Of a stretch of 64,000 nt of DNA, positions 21,901-30,899 are shown piece after piece. This DNA is from Apricaphanius iberus (taxonomy: Eukaryota; Chordata; Actinopteri; Cyprinodontiformes; Aphaniidae). The stretch spans positions 1,612,001 through 1,676,000 of the forward strand of contig JAPXFQ010000113.1 of NCBI GenBank assembly GCA_028564705.1. The letters are read 5' to 3'. The translations under genes and the position numbers were made by a program. The notes beneath the pieces were generated by a model. It was given only the letters and a program-made list of their open reading frames with translations, was not told the origin of the DNA and searched no databases. Numbering within the stretch: the first letter of the stretch is position 1; every line of letters starts with the position of its first letter.

Positions 21901-24900
21901 TAACTACAGTTTGATTTATGGGGATGTTTGGCAGAGTTAATTTACTCTGTGGTCAGGGTTTGTTTACTCGGCCTCTCCAGTCATTAAAGCACAAAGGCAG
22001 CTGAAAATACATTAGGAAATTTTGGAATAAGAGGATGACAAGAAGAAAGGCAAAAAGAACAACAACATAAAAAAGAAAAACAGTCCACGTTGCAAAACTT
22101 AGTTTGTAACATGAGCCCTCAGAGCCATTACATTACCAGGCTGTACCGTCAGGAAGACCCACGTGGTGGCGCCTTTGAGTCTGAACCAGAACAATCCGGC
22201 AGCTTTTGACAATGTGGTTTTCATTTCCTCACAGATGAGAGGCAGATATCAGTACCTACAGCTCCCAGGCATCATCAGCATGCCGGTGATAAACCGCCAG
22301 AGCTTTTTCTTCTCTTCCAGGAGACTTAAGACGTAAAACAGTTTGAAAAATAAACAACTGCATTCCCATGTTGCAACATTCCCCAGATAACGGCCTTATC
22401 ACAGGCTTTATGAAGCGCTCAGAGGGAAGCATTACAGCATTCCTGTAAGTAACGGAGGCAGTTTAGGAATTGAGACGGATGCAGGATGAGAACGAGGATC
22501 GGTACCTTTGGACGTTTCCAGCCATTCTTGTTTGACGCTGTAGCGGACCTGAGCTTTAGGCTGACTCTCTGGGAGGTGACACACGATGACGGCCGTGTTG
22601 CCTTCATCGACTTCTATCTCCTGTTGGATGTCGGGCTCGAAGTCCCGCAGCTCTGCAAAAGCAAAGAGAATGAAGAAAACTGTCAGAAAGCTACACAGCA
22701 GCTTATTTTCAGCAGCCTAATGCACCAAGTAAATCTCATCTATCTGCACAAGTACACAGGCAGGGTTCAGTTTTAGCAGCAGAGAAACCACAATATTTTG
22801 AGCAATAATAACTGCTCCGTCTCTGAGCTGAGTGTCTGTCACAGCAGCCTCACTCTGCTGTTTTGCAACCACATTGTTTCTCTTCTTCCCCACTGCGTGA
22901 ACCAGTTAAACTTAATGGAATTTCAGAAAAATCGCTCCAGATTTTTAGTTTTCATGTAATCAAAATAGTTTCAGTCAAAAGCCAAAAACGGGTCTCTAAC
23001 ATTTCGAGGAGGTCTCATCAATCCCCTCAGACATCAGATCGGGGCTGGAACTGATTCCCAAGTCTGTGGGAAACGTAGGAGTGGGATTACTGGAGCCATG
23101 TGCTACGTCAGAATTCCTGCAGACACAGAGTCTGCACAGCCTAGATGATCATCTGACCCCGTGACCCCCACCCCCTCTACAAAACCCCAGCCTGAGTGGC
23201 CCAGAGGGCTGAGCAGGATGGGTCAGAGGTGAGAGAGTAGAGTTACAGGGGCATATATCCAGTTTGGGTTTGAGAGGAAGCGGCGAAGGTCTGCTCTTAA
23301 GAGGCCGGAACAAATCAGAACCCCAGAAAATAAAAAGGAGAGGGAAGAAAAAGAGGGCAGGGAGACGCTCAGAGTGGGAGGGAGAGCAGGAGAAATTCGT
23401 CAAGGAGTTCAAGAGTGAAATGAAAGATAAATAAAACTGCTTGTGGAGCGTAATTAAACGTCTACCAGTCTTTGTTGATTTATTCTTAAACACAGGCTCT
23501 CCGTTCTTTCCAGAGGTGCTATAACTCCCGTTTGTTTCTTGGACCGGCCACACACTACAACACACACACAAAAAGAGCTGCTGATCAAACTTATACAAAT
23601 CTCTGACCCAATAAGCAAATCTCAATCAGGACTACAGTATCCACCGCGATGTGGTCGAATCAGCGGCAGATACATGTCTGCAGCAGCGTGGCAGATTGAT
23701 CCGTCGTACGTGGTGGATCTGAACCCCCTGCCTGCATCTGCAGGAGCTTTTAATGGGAGACATGAGGGAGGCACATCAGGGTACACACACAAGCTCCATC
23801 TCAGACTCTGTCTGCGCCAATTCTGAAAGATGAGATGAGAATCCAAGCCGGGGCATGCAAGGTTTTAGTGGTGTGTGTGGCGCTCCATTTGCTAAATCAA
23901 TCGGGTTCTGTTTTTACAGCCCCAGCCATCGTATCTACCCATCCTCCTCCCCCCATTTACACCTTTGAACCCTCTGCTAAACTCCCGTGTCCCGCATTTT
24001 TCACAGTAACAACCCCTCCTGAATACCTCTCAGGTGTGTGAGTGATGTTTTTGTGCGAGCATCCTGCATGCACTGAGGACAGAGGATTGATTGTATGCAT
24101 AGAGTGAAGCAGACCTCCCACACCAGGGCAAGCTTGGCAGGGCCCACGAAAAATATTTCAAGAAGAGACAGTGCATTCATCATCTTTATGCGCAGCAGCG
24201 GGAGGCCTGCCTATGTTTTCGCCTCTGAATTCGAACATGTTTGTGCAACGTGTTGTGCAGATATATGGCGGGCTTGATTGTCAGCACAGGAATTCGAGCC
24301 AGTAGCTTTTAAAGTTGTGCCAAAAAGAAGAAAAGAAAATTGGGGGGCAGATTTGGATAGAGCATAAGGTCTGGAATAGACCCACACCGATCGAAAAAAA
24401 ACATGTGCTTATAGCTAAGAGGGCTCATGAGGAAAGGAAAGCACGTACAGGCTCCCCATGGAGTGATTCCTTAGGCGTTCTGGGGGTGGCCATAAGACCT
24501 TATTAAATTAGAAACTTTTTGGGGTTTTAAGGCGCCAACTCCACATCTGGTTATCCTAGCAATATTTAAAACACATTTAAATGTCAGTGCGCCTTGCAAA
24601 AGTCTTGATGCGCCTTTAACTTATTTGGAGATTAGAGTTAGGCTATAAAACAATATCAAAAGCCTTGAACATCTTAGGACACGGGTCGACTCATCATCTC
24701 AAAAGTAGTAGATAACTACAAAACCAGCGAAGCCATGGCTGTTCATCTAAACCACAGTTGTCAAACTCTTGGCCCGGGGGCCAAATCCGGCCTGCCATAG
24801 CCATTTATGCGGCCATCTTATTTCTAGAGGATCATATAAATAGAAACTTTAAGTTCTATTTATGTGTACCTAAATAGTAGTTTATCAAATCAGTCCTAAA

Positions 24901-27900
24901 TCACAACATTGTGACAAGACATTCAGTGTTATTACATTTTTATGAAGTACTTGTCGAATACTGAGACATATATTTATTAATATTTCAATGATTTGTTATA
25001 GTTTGATCAATACTTTTAGCCTTAATCGGCCCTTTAAGGAAATTAATTACCTTAATATGGACCTAAATGGAAATGAGCTAGACACCCCTGATCTATACTA
25101 AAAGGCTGGGCAAGGAGAGTATTATTCACAGTACAAAAGGCTGTGGAGGAGCTACAGAGATCCATAGCTCAGTTTTCTTCAGCAGGGACAGGGCGGTTGG
25201 ATCAAAAAAATGTAATTGGAAGACTTAAACCTGTAGCGATGACAAGCAGACGCTCTCTATTTAAACAGTCGTTAATAACGAATGCATACCACATGTTTTG
25301 TTTTAATTTGTGAGAAATTTTTTTTTCATATTTACGCACCACTTTCCGTTGGTCTGCCTCATAAACTACCCATAAAATTCAATAATGTTTGTGTTTGTTT
25401 GGGGAAAAAAATGTTTAAAAGGTTTGGCAAGGCACTAGGAAGGTACGCTAGAAAGATTCAAAAAACAAGTATGTCGGTGCTGCAGATGACAAAAGAGCTG
25501 GAAACTTAAATGCTAATGAAAGCAAGAAAGAGAAGGGAAAGTGACACAAAGAGAGAAAACGTGCAGAAAGAGACGTGCGAATGTGACATCTCGTCTCATT
25601 AGGATCTTGCCTCGACTGGCCTAAAACACCCCCAGCTTCCCAAGTCGAGGCAACTTCACACGTCAATTACATCAGTGTATGTAAAACAATACTGTTAACA
25701 GCAGCCCTGCCTAAACCCATATACTCTGTCAACCCCTGTTTCTACACAAACACATCATTCTTATCTCCCTATAATTTCTGCTGTCGAGCTCCGTGGAGTG
25801 GAATGTGGAGTTGTGGGGATCAAAAACAGGATCCACTGAAGGTAGAGGGGCCCCATGGTGAGCAGCAGTCCCTTCTTTCCCCCTGCTCAGACTGGCCCCC
25901 AGCCCCAGGTTCCCCTCCATTCCTAAAGCTCATGTTTCACCATTTCAGGAACCTCTCTCTGTCCCATGGCGCATATCAAGTATGCAGACTTGGTGCAGCC
26001 AAGCACCAAACGCACGAGGAGTCATTCATTTCAGCCATTAGATAAATATGATGCAACATGAAGAGCAGCCGTTTAATCCAACAACAATCAGAGTTTTCAT
26101 TCCCAAAGATTTTCATTGTAAGAATGAAAACTTCAGATGGCTTTAGCCCTCGGTGGGGACGAGATACAGAGTGGCTGTAACCACTGGAAAAGTACAGAGT
26201 TTACAATGTTGTACTGATAAAGATTTTAGGCAATTAAATACCACCTCCTCACTGTTTTTGTTGTACTCGAGGGAAATCAGCTCGAGGGAGCCTTTTTGAT
26301 ACTCTGACAAACCGTAAAGAGGCCTGTGTGTTTATTTGTCACGGTTTTGCGTGGGCGGCTACTCACTGGCAGCGGTGACGTTAGCAGGAACGCTCGCCAG
26401 AGCTCCAGCGCTGGTGCTGGCCACACACTGGTATCTGCCCAGAGTCAGGTTTGTCAAAGATGGGATGAGCAGGGTGCCCGGCCCCAGCACCACGCCCAAA
26501 TCGCCGTTTGACAGCTGCTCGCCATTGAGAGACCAGCTGAGCTTGGCTGAGGCGGGTCGGGCGCTGCAGCGCAACATGACGCTGCCTCCCAGCTTCTGCA
26601 CCACAGACGCAGGCTCCTCTGTAAACACCGGCACCTCATCTGTAAAGAGGGACACACAAAAGCGCTGGCATGAGCTTCAAAAACAGAAAGGTTTAGGATA
26701 TTTCTTAGAAGAAACTGGTTTAACAAGATTTAAACAAATTTACTATCATGTTCTCAGCCTTTCTGAGCACAGTTTTACTATATAAATACAAAAAGAGCAG
26801 AATAAATGTATAAAACATTAATCAGGTTTCATATGGTACCTGGAAAACCTAAAAACTGGAAGGTAAAAAAGAAGAATGAGGAACTTATATATGAATTTTG
26901 TACAAACAGACCAGATGGCATCAACATTAAAATCTGTCCATCTCCCTCTCTATCTAAACAGATGCAAGACAGCACATGTTGCATTATTTAAACTATTTAC
27001 GAATTTTCATCAAATTTGTTATGAAGGATGTAATCAACTAATAAAACAAAAATCAATCCATCCTCTCTATCCTATGCAGGAATGCATAGGATAGACCAGC
27101 TCCCCGGTGCTTATCTCCAGCAATCACATCAAATGAAAACATAAAATCCATCATCAATAAATTATTCAATCAACTACTTTCATAGATGCAGCTGATTAAT
27201 GAGGAACTGATTCCAACCCTTTAAACAAAGCTTCTTTTCATTTTCAGATCGCCCATGTTGGTTATCCAAGCCCATCCAAATTGCCTCTTCATTCAAATCT
27301 ATTTCAAACAAACTGCTGCTGCCAGACATATAAAAACAGTTCACTCCCTGTGTTGAAGCCAGAAAACTTTTCTTCCTGGCATGAGTTATCCTGCACCAGG
27401 TGTTTAGAGAAACTAAATGCACAGGGCACTTGGAAAGGTAGGTTATATGTATTTCTATCCAGTGAGAGGAGGTCAGAAAGGGCAGGTAGAGGCGTTCAAG
27501 CTGAATTCCTTCTTAGAATAATGAAACTTAAGAACAACAGAAAAATGAAACAAAGATGATTTGTAGATAATTAAAGGTAAGAGTTGAAAGGAATGATGTA
27601 TAAGGGTTTTAGAAGCTTATGTTCTCTTGAATTACATGCAGTAAATATTGCTGGAATGCTGATATTCTGTTCAATTTGATGTCTACGACTTACAGGTAAT
27701 GAAATCCCAATATTCTGTTTCTCATGAAATTTGACCATTGTGTCCGAAGGACGTTCTAATACAGATGTTATAGCCAACGATCAACAAGTCCTGTACCCAA
27801 ACATACTGATGGCAAGTTGAGAGGAAGGATAAAGTGGATAGCTTCAACTTTGAGTGGATTGTGAAGCAAACTTCAAAAAATTTTGAATGCTATTTTCTTT

Positions 27901-28170
27901 CATTTTCATCAACTATGAGCCACAAGGATAGAAATGAACAAACAAATTGTTGAAGCTATGCCATAATTCTCCACATTAAATGACATTCTTTTTTAGTAAT
28001 GATAAAATAAAAAAAATGAATGAGGTTTTCAGTCAACACTCGAGTTATCTGTACTTACAAACAGTTGAGGCGCCGCTCTGCAGGCAGCACAGAAGTACTG
28101 CTCCCAGAGTACAAAACACTGGAGCTTTTCTCTTTTTCATCCAAGGAGTCCGGTCTTGCTTTCCAGACAT
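9756..28170 (-). CDS. BOC: BOC, hedgehog co-receptor (whole coding span, 17 coding exons)
   Basis: BOC is a single-pass cell-surface Ig/FnIII protein that binds Sonic hedgehog together with CDO, GAS1 and Patched, and also acts in myogenesis and axon guidance. Joining 28170-28059, 26639-26367, 22652-22506, 19533-19390, 16959-16666, 15381-15109, 15012-14744, 14654-14489, 13430-13362, 13124-12915, 12634-12459, 11662-11440, 11355-11170, 11083-10881, 10553-10471, 10307-10165 and 9925-9756 gives 3141 nt, an uninterrupted 1046-residue protein (mammalian BOC is about 1110). Order: signal peptide 1-37, Ig domains about 38-128, 129-225, 226-323 and 324-414, FnIII about 460-559, 583-690 and 692-785, membrane helix about 817-841, cytoplasmic tail. 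Every intron has a GT donor and AG acceptor and phases match throughout. BOC is separated from its paralogue CDO by the fit of [18 protein letters not shown] and [14 protein letters not shown] to BOC. Confidence 0.95.
10165..10307 (-). CDS. BOC: BOC coding exon 16 (cytoplasmic tail)
   Basis: 143 nt from tttctcag|GGCGAC to CAAA|gtaagt, phase 2 to phase 1. It encodes [12 protein letters not shown], then [20 protein letters not shown]. No catalytic motif is visible; BOC tails act as protein-binding scaffolds. Confidence 0.85.
10471..10553 (-). CDS. BOC: BOC coding exon 15 (cytoplasmic tail)
   Basis: 83 nt from tttgcag|GAGGAA to CAGCAG|gtctgt, phase 0 to phase 2. It encodes [18 protein letters not shown] and HLPFYRYSS. 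The short exon is supported by both splice sites and by phase agreement with its neighbours. Confidence 0.85.
10881..11083 (-). CDS. BOC: BOC coding exon 14 (juxtamembrane cytoplasmic part)
   Basis: 203 nt from gctaactgcag|AGCAAG to CAGCAG|gtgaaa, phase 1 to phase 0. It contains [11 protein letters not shown], matching the conserved CPYTMVPL-type motif of vertebrate BOC tails, then [16 protein letters not shown]. Confidence 0.88.
11170..11355 (-). CDS. BOC: BOC coding exon 13 (transmembrane helix)
   Basis: 186 nt, phase 1 at both ends. A Pro-rich extracellular stalk ([14 protein letters not shown]) is followed by [16 protein letters not shown] and [14 protein letters not shown]: one membrane helix of about 25 residues (817-841) with a positive, Trp-containing cytoplasmic border. 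DLPYLIVG and [10 protein letters not shown] are signature stretches of BOC. Confidence 0.95.
11440..11662 (-). CDS. BOC: BOC coding exon 12 (second half of FnIII-3, hedgehog-binding domain)
   Basis: 223 nt from cttcatag|TACACT to CTAAAG|gtgagg, phase 0 to phase 1. It encodes [33 protein letters not shown] and [19 protein letters not shown]. The acidic run DSDNDSD (residues 731-737) lies in FnIII-3, the repeat that binds Shh in a calcium-dependent way in BOC and CDO, and is unchanged in sense from mammalian BOC. Confidence 0.95.
11835..12300 (+). repeat. Polypurine (GGAA/GAAG-rich) tract
   Basis: About 465 bp of the + strand is strongly purine-biased, with scattered ggaagga, gaaagga, gaggagg and gggaggga words. 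It looks like a decayed GGAA-type microsatellite. The BOC transcript would be pyrimidine-rich here. Confidence 0.8.
12459..12634 (-). CDS. BOC: BOC coding exon 11 (end of FnIII-2, start of FnIII-3)
   Basis: 176 nt from cctgtag|... wait-free acceptor cctacaggtacatc read on the - strand as ctgtag|GTACAT, to GGACA|gtacgta; phase 1 to phase 0. It encodes [33 protein letters not shown] and [13 protein letters not shown]. The last Trp begins the FnIII-3 core. Confidence 0.9.
12915..13124 (-). CDS. BOC: BOC coding exon 10 (FnIII-2)
   Basis: 210 nt, phase 1 at both ends, from ctccgcag|CTCCCG to GAGAAAG|gttggt. It encodes [40 protein letters not shown] and [15 protein letters not shown], the conserved FnIII-2 core of BOC. 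The donor gttggt is less typical, but phase and protein alignment support it. Confidence 0.92.
13362..13430 (-). CDS. BOC: BOC coding exon 9 (short linker exon)
   Basis: Only 69 nt (23 codons), phase 1 at both ends, from ctgtctgcag|GACGTA to TCTCTC|gtaagc. It encodes a Pro/Ser-rich linker ([17 protein letters not shown]) between FnIII-1 and FnIII-2. Mammalian BOC has a longer linker there. Since its length is a multiple of three, it could be skipped in frame. Confidence 0.75.
13544..14270 (+). mobile_element. Decayed Tc1-like transposon in BOC intron
   Basis: The left end cacagtgcctcacaaaggca and tgcataccctttgaatt resemble the terminal repeats of a widespread fish Tc1 family. Then follow ataaaatccagtgca, aaactctggagatct, gttggtggcaccatcatg and gaatggatcagtcaaagtct, in the order found in Tc1-like transposase genes. 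Many stops and indels; no usable frame. The right end is unclear. Confidence 0.65.
14489..14654 (-). CDS. BOC: BOC coding exon 8 (second half of FnIII-1)
   Basis: 166 nt, phase 0 to phase 1, from tcctag|GAGGGA to CAGAG|gtacgg. It encodes [19 protein letters not shown], then [20 protein letters not shown] and TFRTGR. An AG three bases downstream could also serve as acceptor in frame. Confidence 0.9.
14744..15012 (-). CDS. BOC: BOC coding exon 7 (linker and first half of FnIII-1)
   Basis: 269 nt, phase 1 to phase 0, from tttttgcag|GGATTT to AGAAAG|gtcaga. A Pro/Arg-rich linker ([20 protein letters not shown]) leads to [20 protein letters not shown] and [19 protein letters not shown], the first FnIII strands. 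Confidence 0.92.
15109..15381 (-). CDS. BOC: BOC coding exon 6 (Ig domain 4)
   Basis: 273 nt, phase 1 at both ends, the usual layout of one Ig domain per exon. Disulfide pair C347 and C394, core W359 and the motif [16 protein letters not shown] are all visible. It runs from cctgcag|AGCCCC to CAACTG|gtgaga. Confidence 0.94.
15430..16272 (+). mobile_element. Decayed Tc1-like transposon in BOC intron
   Basis: Visible marks are caatacccctaaataaaatc, acacagccgttctgtgaagg, gaaacatggtggcggcagca, taccaccttgtgttggtcga and the right end aaaatacttctgcaagtcac followed by tgta. This is the same family as the copies at 13.5, 24.6 and 57.7 kb, on the + strand, and heavily mutated. The intron also holds a CA/CG repeat at about 16440-16475. 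Confidence 0.75.
16666..16959 (-). CDS. BOC: BOC coding exon 5 (Ig domain 3)
   Basis: 294 nt, phase 1 at both ends, from tctctcag|GCTCTA to TGTTTG|gtgagc. It encodes [21 protein letters not shown]255, W267, [11 protein letters not shown], then [12 protein letters not shown] with C302. The next intron upstream carries the intact Tc1-type transposon. Confidence 0.95.
17043..18660 (+). mobile_element. Complete Tc1/mariner DD38E transposon (Intruder-like)
   Basis: This 1618-bp element starts CACTACCGTTCAAAAG and ends in the exact reverse complement. The terminal inverted repeats match perfectly over 27 bp and are flanked by TA on both sides (17041-17042, 18661-18662), the Tc1/mariner target site. 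It contains one intact transposase gene and is antisense to BOC, inside the intron between the Ig2 and Ig3 exons. Perfect ends and an open reading frame suggest recent insertion. Confidence 0.95.
17455..18498 (+). CDS. Tc1/mariner transposase, DD38E type
   Basis: An uninterrupted 347-residue transposase that would cut and paste DNA by a DDE mechanism in the nucleus. Residues 1-110 form the paired-like DNA-binding region ([15 protein letters not shown] hook at 59-62, second helix-turn-helix around 78-110). The catalytic core has D154 in [13 protein letters not shown]244 in [12 protein letters not shown] and E283 in [13 protein letters not shown]. Ordinary Tc1 has 34 residues between the second D and the E; here there are 38, from an insertion in [13 protein letters not shown]. 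This spacing defines the Intruder branch, known from ray-finned fish and some other animals. A basic RKRSGRPR stretch may act in nuclear import. AATAAA follows at about 18520. Whether it is active cannot be told from sequence. Confidence 0.95.
   Translation: MARKRELSSETRQSILVLRNEGYSMREIAKKLKISYNGVYYSLQRTAQTGSNQSRKRSGRPRCTTEQEDKYIRVSSLRNRRLTGPQLASSLNSTRKTPVSTSTVKRRLRDSGLQGRVAKKKPYLRLANKRKRLRWAKEHRHWTEEDWKKVLWTDESKFEVFGSQRRTFVRRRTTEKMLEECLTPSVKHGGGNVMVWGCFGAGKVGDLYRVKGILNKEGYHSILQRHAIPSGQRLIGANFILQQDNDPKHTSKLCKNYLEKKQAAGILSVMEWPAQSPDLNPVELLWEQLDRMVRKKCPSNQSKLWELLLEAWGAISPDYLNKLTARMPKVCNAVIAANGGFFDESKV
18712..19246. mobile_element. Non-autonomous hAT element with 8-bp target duplication
   Basis: The 535-bp element begins CAGGGGTCTGCAACCTGTGG and ends AGGTTTCAGACCCCTG, ends typical of hAT-type MITEs. 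It is flanked by CCCTAACA (18704-18711) and CCCTAATA (19247-19254), an 8-bp duplication with one mismatch. The interior is AT-rich with no transposase, including ggctccggagccgcaagtgg near the left end. It lies 51 bp from the Tc1 element. Confidence 0.85.
19390..19533 (-). CDS. BOC: BOC coding exon 4 (second half of Ig domain 2)
   Basis: 144 nt, phase 1 at both ends, from ttcttgatag|GAAACT to CGCC|gtaagt. It encodes [20 protein letters not shown] and [16 protein letters not shown] with C203, ending [11 protein letters not shown] hAT element ends only 143 bp beyond its donor side. Confidence 0.94.
19534..22505. other. BOC: BOC intron between the two Ig2 exons
   Basis: Almost 3 kb of AT-rich intron. 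I see no repeat family that I can name and no coding sequence; small open frames at 20810-20995 and 21183-21383 have no recognisable product. A pyrimidine-rich patch with ctccaccacctcaccaagct lies near 20730. Confidence 0.6.
22506..22652 (-). CDS. BOC: BOC coding exon 3 (first half of Ig domain 2)
   Basis: 147 nt, phase 1 at both ends, from tttgcag|AGCTGC to CAAAG|gtaccg. It encodes LRDFEPD, then [19 protein letters not shown] with C153 and [13 protein letters not shown] with W172. Ig2 is split over two exons, unlike the other three Ig domains. Confidence 0.92.
24585..25225 (+). mobile_element. Decayed Tc1-like copy interrupted by a hAT element
   Basis: The outer element shows the terminal word gcgccttgcaaaagtcttga, then gctataaaacaatatcaaaa, cttgaacatcttaggac and agccatggctgttcatcta. 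After the hAT insert it resumes with actaaaaggctgggcaagga, tggaggagctacagagatcc and atagctcagtt. These are consecutive parts of one Tc1-like transposase gene, so the two halves belong together. Confidence 0.75.
24753..25090. mobile_element. hAT-type MITE nested in the Tc1 relic
   Basis: It starts CACAGTTGTCAAACTC with ggcccgggggccaaatccgg just inside, and ends GAGCTAGACACCCCTG; the ends match at 11 of 16 positions when inverted. It is flanked by ATCTAAAC (24745-24752) and ATCTATAC (25091-25098), an 8-bp duplication with one mismatch. It has no coding capacity. Confidence 0.7.
26367..26639 (-). CDS. BOC: BOC coding exon 2 (Ig domain 1)
   Basis: 273 nt, phase 1 at both ends, from ctttacag|ATGAGG to GCCA|gtgagt. 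It encodes [21 protein letters not shown]62, W73 and [15 protein letters not shown] with C109. Possible N-glycosylation sites are N101 (NLT) and N124 (NVT). The in-frame ATG just upstream at 26655 is intronic. Confidence 0.94.
26640..28058. other. BOC: BOC intron between Ig1 and signal-peptide exons
   Basis: 1.4 kb of AT-rich sequence with no recognisable repeat or coding segment. A small imperfect palindrome lies at about 27060-27095 (ctatcctatgcagg / tgcataggatag). Confidence 0.6.
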
Positions 28171-28187
28171 CTTCCATGCACTGAACC
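28059..28187 (-). CDS. BOC: BOC coding exon 1 (start codon and signal peptide)
   Basis: The exon runs from gtttttcag|GGTTCA (28187) to ACTGTTT|gtaagt (28059). I start translation at 28170: [10 protein letters not shown] followed by MKKRKAP, a hydrophobic core [13 protein letters not shown] and small residues (SGAS) suiting signal peptidase. It ends in phase 1, matching the next exon. Another ATG eight bases upstream (28178) is out of frame and could act as a weak upstream start; M11 could be an alternative start that keeps the signal peptide. Confidence 0.85.
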
Positions 28188-28775
28188 CTGAAAAACACAA
28201 CAGATGGTGATTTACATATTTTGTGCAGTGAAAACAAACAGCGTAAACACCGATAATCTGACTGGCTCGAAACAAAAACACCAACACCTGAACCAAAAAA
28301 CCAAAACACATGATTCGACTGGGAAACATACAACATTCACCTAAAAAGGCAGACTTGGACTCGTACACGCACCACTCCGTCAACTCAGATCTAGCTTGTA
28401 TATGCACGAACAAAAACAGGCAGCCATTAACACAACCCAGGTGAGGTTTTCACTCTGCAGCACCCTCAGCAGCCAAAACTCCAGACACAAATAAAGCCTT
28501 TCTTTTCTCTCATCCCCCCCACCACCACCATTTCTCTGCCTGCACCCGCACTCCAGCCTGCACTCATCAAAGGGGCGCCCTCATTCAGCGGGCCGTAACA
28601 TGAGCCCTCTGCCTTCCCGTTCAGGTGTAACCGATACAGGTAGAGGAGGCTTAGAAGGAGGAAAGAGGGAGCGATGAAGAGAAGAGGCAAACACATAGGC
28701 TGCATTCAGGAGCTGGGACAAAGAGCAACTAATGAGCGGCAGGACATGAGAAGGGGGTTAGAAGTATGTGAGGAT

Positions 28776-28808
28776 GTTTTTAGGGGGGTGGGGGGGGGGG
28801 TGGGGGTG
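28776..28808 (+). repeat. G-run cluster in BOC intron 1
   Basis: Successive runs of five or more G separated by single T bases (ggggggtgggggggggg, then tgggggtg) could form a G-quadruplex on the + strand. It lies about 0.6 kb upstream of the signal-peptide exon. Confidence 0.6.
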
Positions 28809-30179
28809 TATATCCCAGGAGCGATGAGTGTGTTGAAGGTAGGAGAGTGCAATTTTATACCCCAGAACAGAACATATTGGGAGAGTAATGGCCAGTATAT
28901 GAACAGTTAATGCACAGAGCAGAGCTTTTCTCTCCCCTGTCGTTTTAGCCAAGTTTCCTGAATTCTTTCCTGTCAGGTTAAACTAACAACTTCCCGTCAG
29001 GATGAGGAGGGTGGTCCTGCGAAAGTGAACTTGTCCCTAACCCCCCTTACCATCACGAGCATAGTGCACGCCACCAAACATGCTCAACCGTCCTGTAATA
29101 ATGGACACAGAACACGGCTTTCGTCTCACCCAATTATTAAAAAAAAGGAGGTACGATTGATGGAGCACACAAATACAGACATGTTTTTTTTTTTGTGGGG
29201 TGCAAAGCAGGAGAAATAGTTAGTGGAAACTCTTACAGCGCACCTTCATCATCTAATGGGAGCAGTAAAGAAAGTTTCACTGCCAGACACATTTATTGAA
29301 AATGAGCAAAGGAGGAGGCTAACGGAAAAACGGCTCCCCATGTCTCCGACTGCTGCACCAGACCACACATTGCTCTGCAGAAACTCGACTGCTTAAAATA
29401 TGAATGTGCAAACAACTTTAGATGATGAATTCGAATGAAAACAGCAGCAGAGAGCCAGTTGCATGAACACACACAACGTGGGGTGCTGCAATCTACTGTA
29501 ACTTTCAGCAGCTTTTTAATATGTATCAGAATAAATAATGTTTTTTTCCTTGTCAGTTTGAATGTGTGCACCAGTAACTAGACAGTACAATCCTTAACCC
29601 AAACCCTTTGGTGTAAAGGGGACACACACACGATCTTGTGTTTATTTCTTGAAATCAAAATCACAGTTGTCTTGCGTGCTGCTGAGCCCAGAGCGCAGAA
29701 ATAAAAGACGAGGACTCCTAAAACGAGCAATTAATAGACAGGCTTTTACACGAAGCAGATTCTGAGTCAAGACTTCACAAGCAGCCCACATGCTTTCAGT
29801 TTGGGGACATTTAAGAAACGCTTTCTTTACTCTTGATGTAATTTATAGTGTGTTGATTTGGATTGAGTTTTTTTTTTTTTTGAACACTTCTCAGAAGAGT
29901 AAGTTTACAATCCCCGAGTTGGTTTTCTGACTTTGGGCGACTAGGGGTGCCACACCAGTATCAAACCTAAATTGTAACATTGTCCGCCTGGTGGATAAAA
30001 ATCACATGCATACAGACTATTTGGGTCAGTTAACATCATATCTAAGCATTTGGACACTTAGTAATGCCAATCTAACATGATTATAAGCACATTGTTTAAA
30101 CGGTTTGAGCAGCACATCAATACTCGTTATTTAGCATGCTAGGACAAATAAACTGTTTAAATGATTAACGGACCCAATA

Positions 30180-30300
30180 CTAGGGATCCATGATATATCC
30201 GAATTTGGATCATCTGACACAGGGCTGATATTGATAACCGATGTTTATTATTGGTGTGTGTTTTGGAGCTTGTCATGTGATATTTGTTTGGGATCGTGAT
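30180..30300. repeat. Dispersed repeat fragment (MITE-like)
   Basis: tagggatccatgatatatcc, gaatttggatcatctgacac and tgatattgataaccgatgtt resemble a frequent palindromic-ended fish repeat. Borders and target duplication were not found. Confidence 0.35.
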
Positions 30301-30899
30301 CCAGCGCAGGATTAAAAAGGTGTTTAACTGAAGCAGAGAGGCAATGTCAGTCGTGTGTTTTTTTTTGTTTTTTTTTATGGTGTGAAAAGGTTAGGCAGTA
30401 TTAAAACTGAACCTCCTTAACGGCCAACATTTTCACATTGGTCCTTCACTACTTAATATTACCAAACCTAGATCAGTTACTTGCACGCTAAAGTGAATTT
30501 ATCTGTAAAATGCAGCAAATGTGTCGTTGGCTTTAAAACAGACAACATGCTCCCAATTACTTTTGACTAAACAAAAAGTGATTTATAAACAAAACAATGT
30601 TAGTTTGTACTTCTAATTCTGATTCACCTTTATATACCAAAGGACTATTTTATTGGTTGAGCTTTATTTGAGCTAATTAGCTCTTTATAAAGAAATCTAA
30701 TTAAGATAAAATGTATTTCTCAAACTTCTTAAATCTTGATGGTTATTGCTAGGAGTTTTCGTTTTACTATTGTCATTTCACAGACTTACAGTGCCACCAA
30801 GACCTGAGAAAACGCTGATGCATTCTGTAACCTCTAGATAAAAGCCTCATAAATTTGTTCCCTCTGATTTGCTCTCTTGTTCACAGAGAGGCCCATCAG

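Larger units (their letters stand above)
22653..26366. other. BOC: BOC intron between Ig2 and Ig1 exons
   Basis: About 3.7 kb. It holds a purine-rich stretch (23270-23400), unassigned single-copy-looking sequence to 24.5 kb, then a Tc1-like relic interrupted by a hAT element (24585-25225). The part 25.7-26.3 kb is GC-richer but lacks a recognisable exon. Open frames such as 23149-23625 (-) have no supported product. Confidence 0.6.

Noticed and set aside
23149..23625. A 158-codon open frame on the - strand in a BOC intron
   Set aside because: No splice sites in phase with BOC and no recognisable domain; it passes through a purine-rich stretch.
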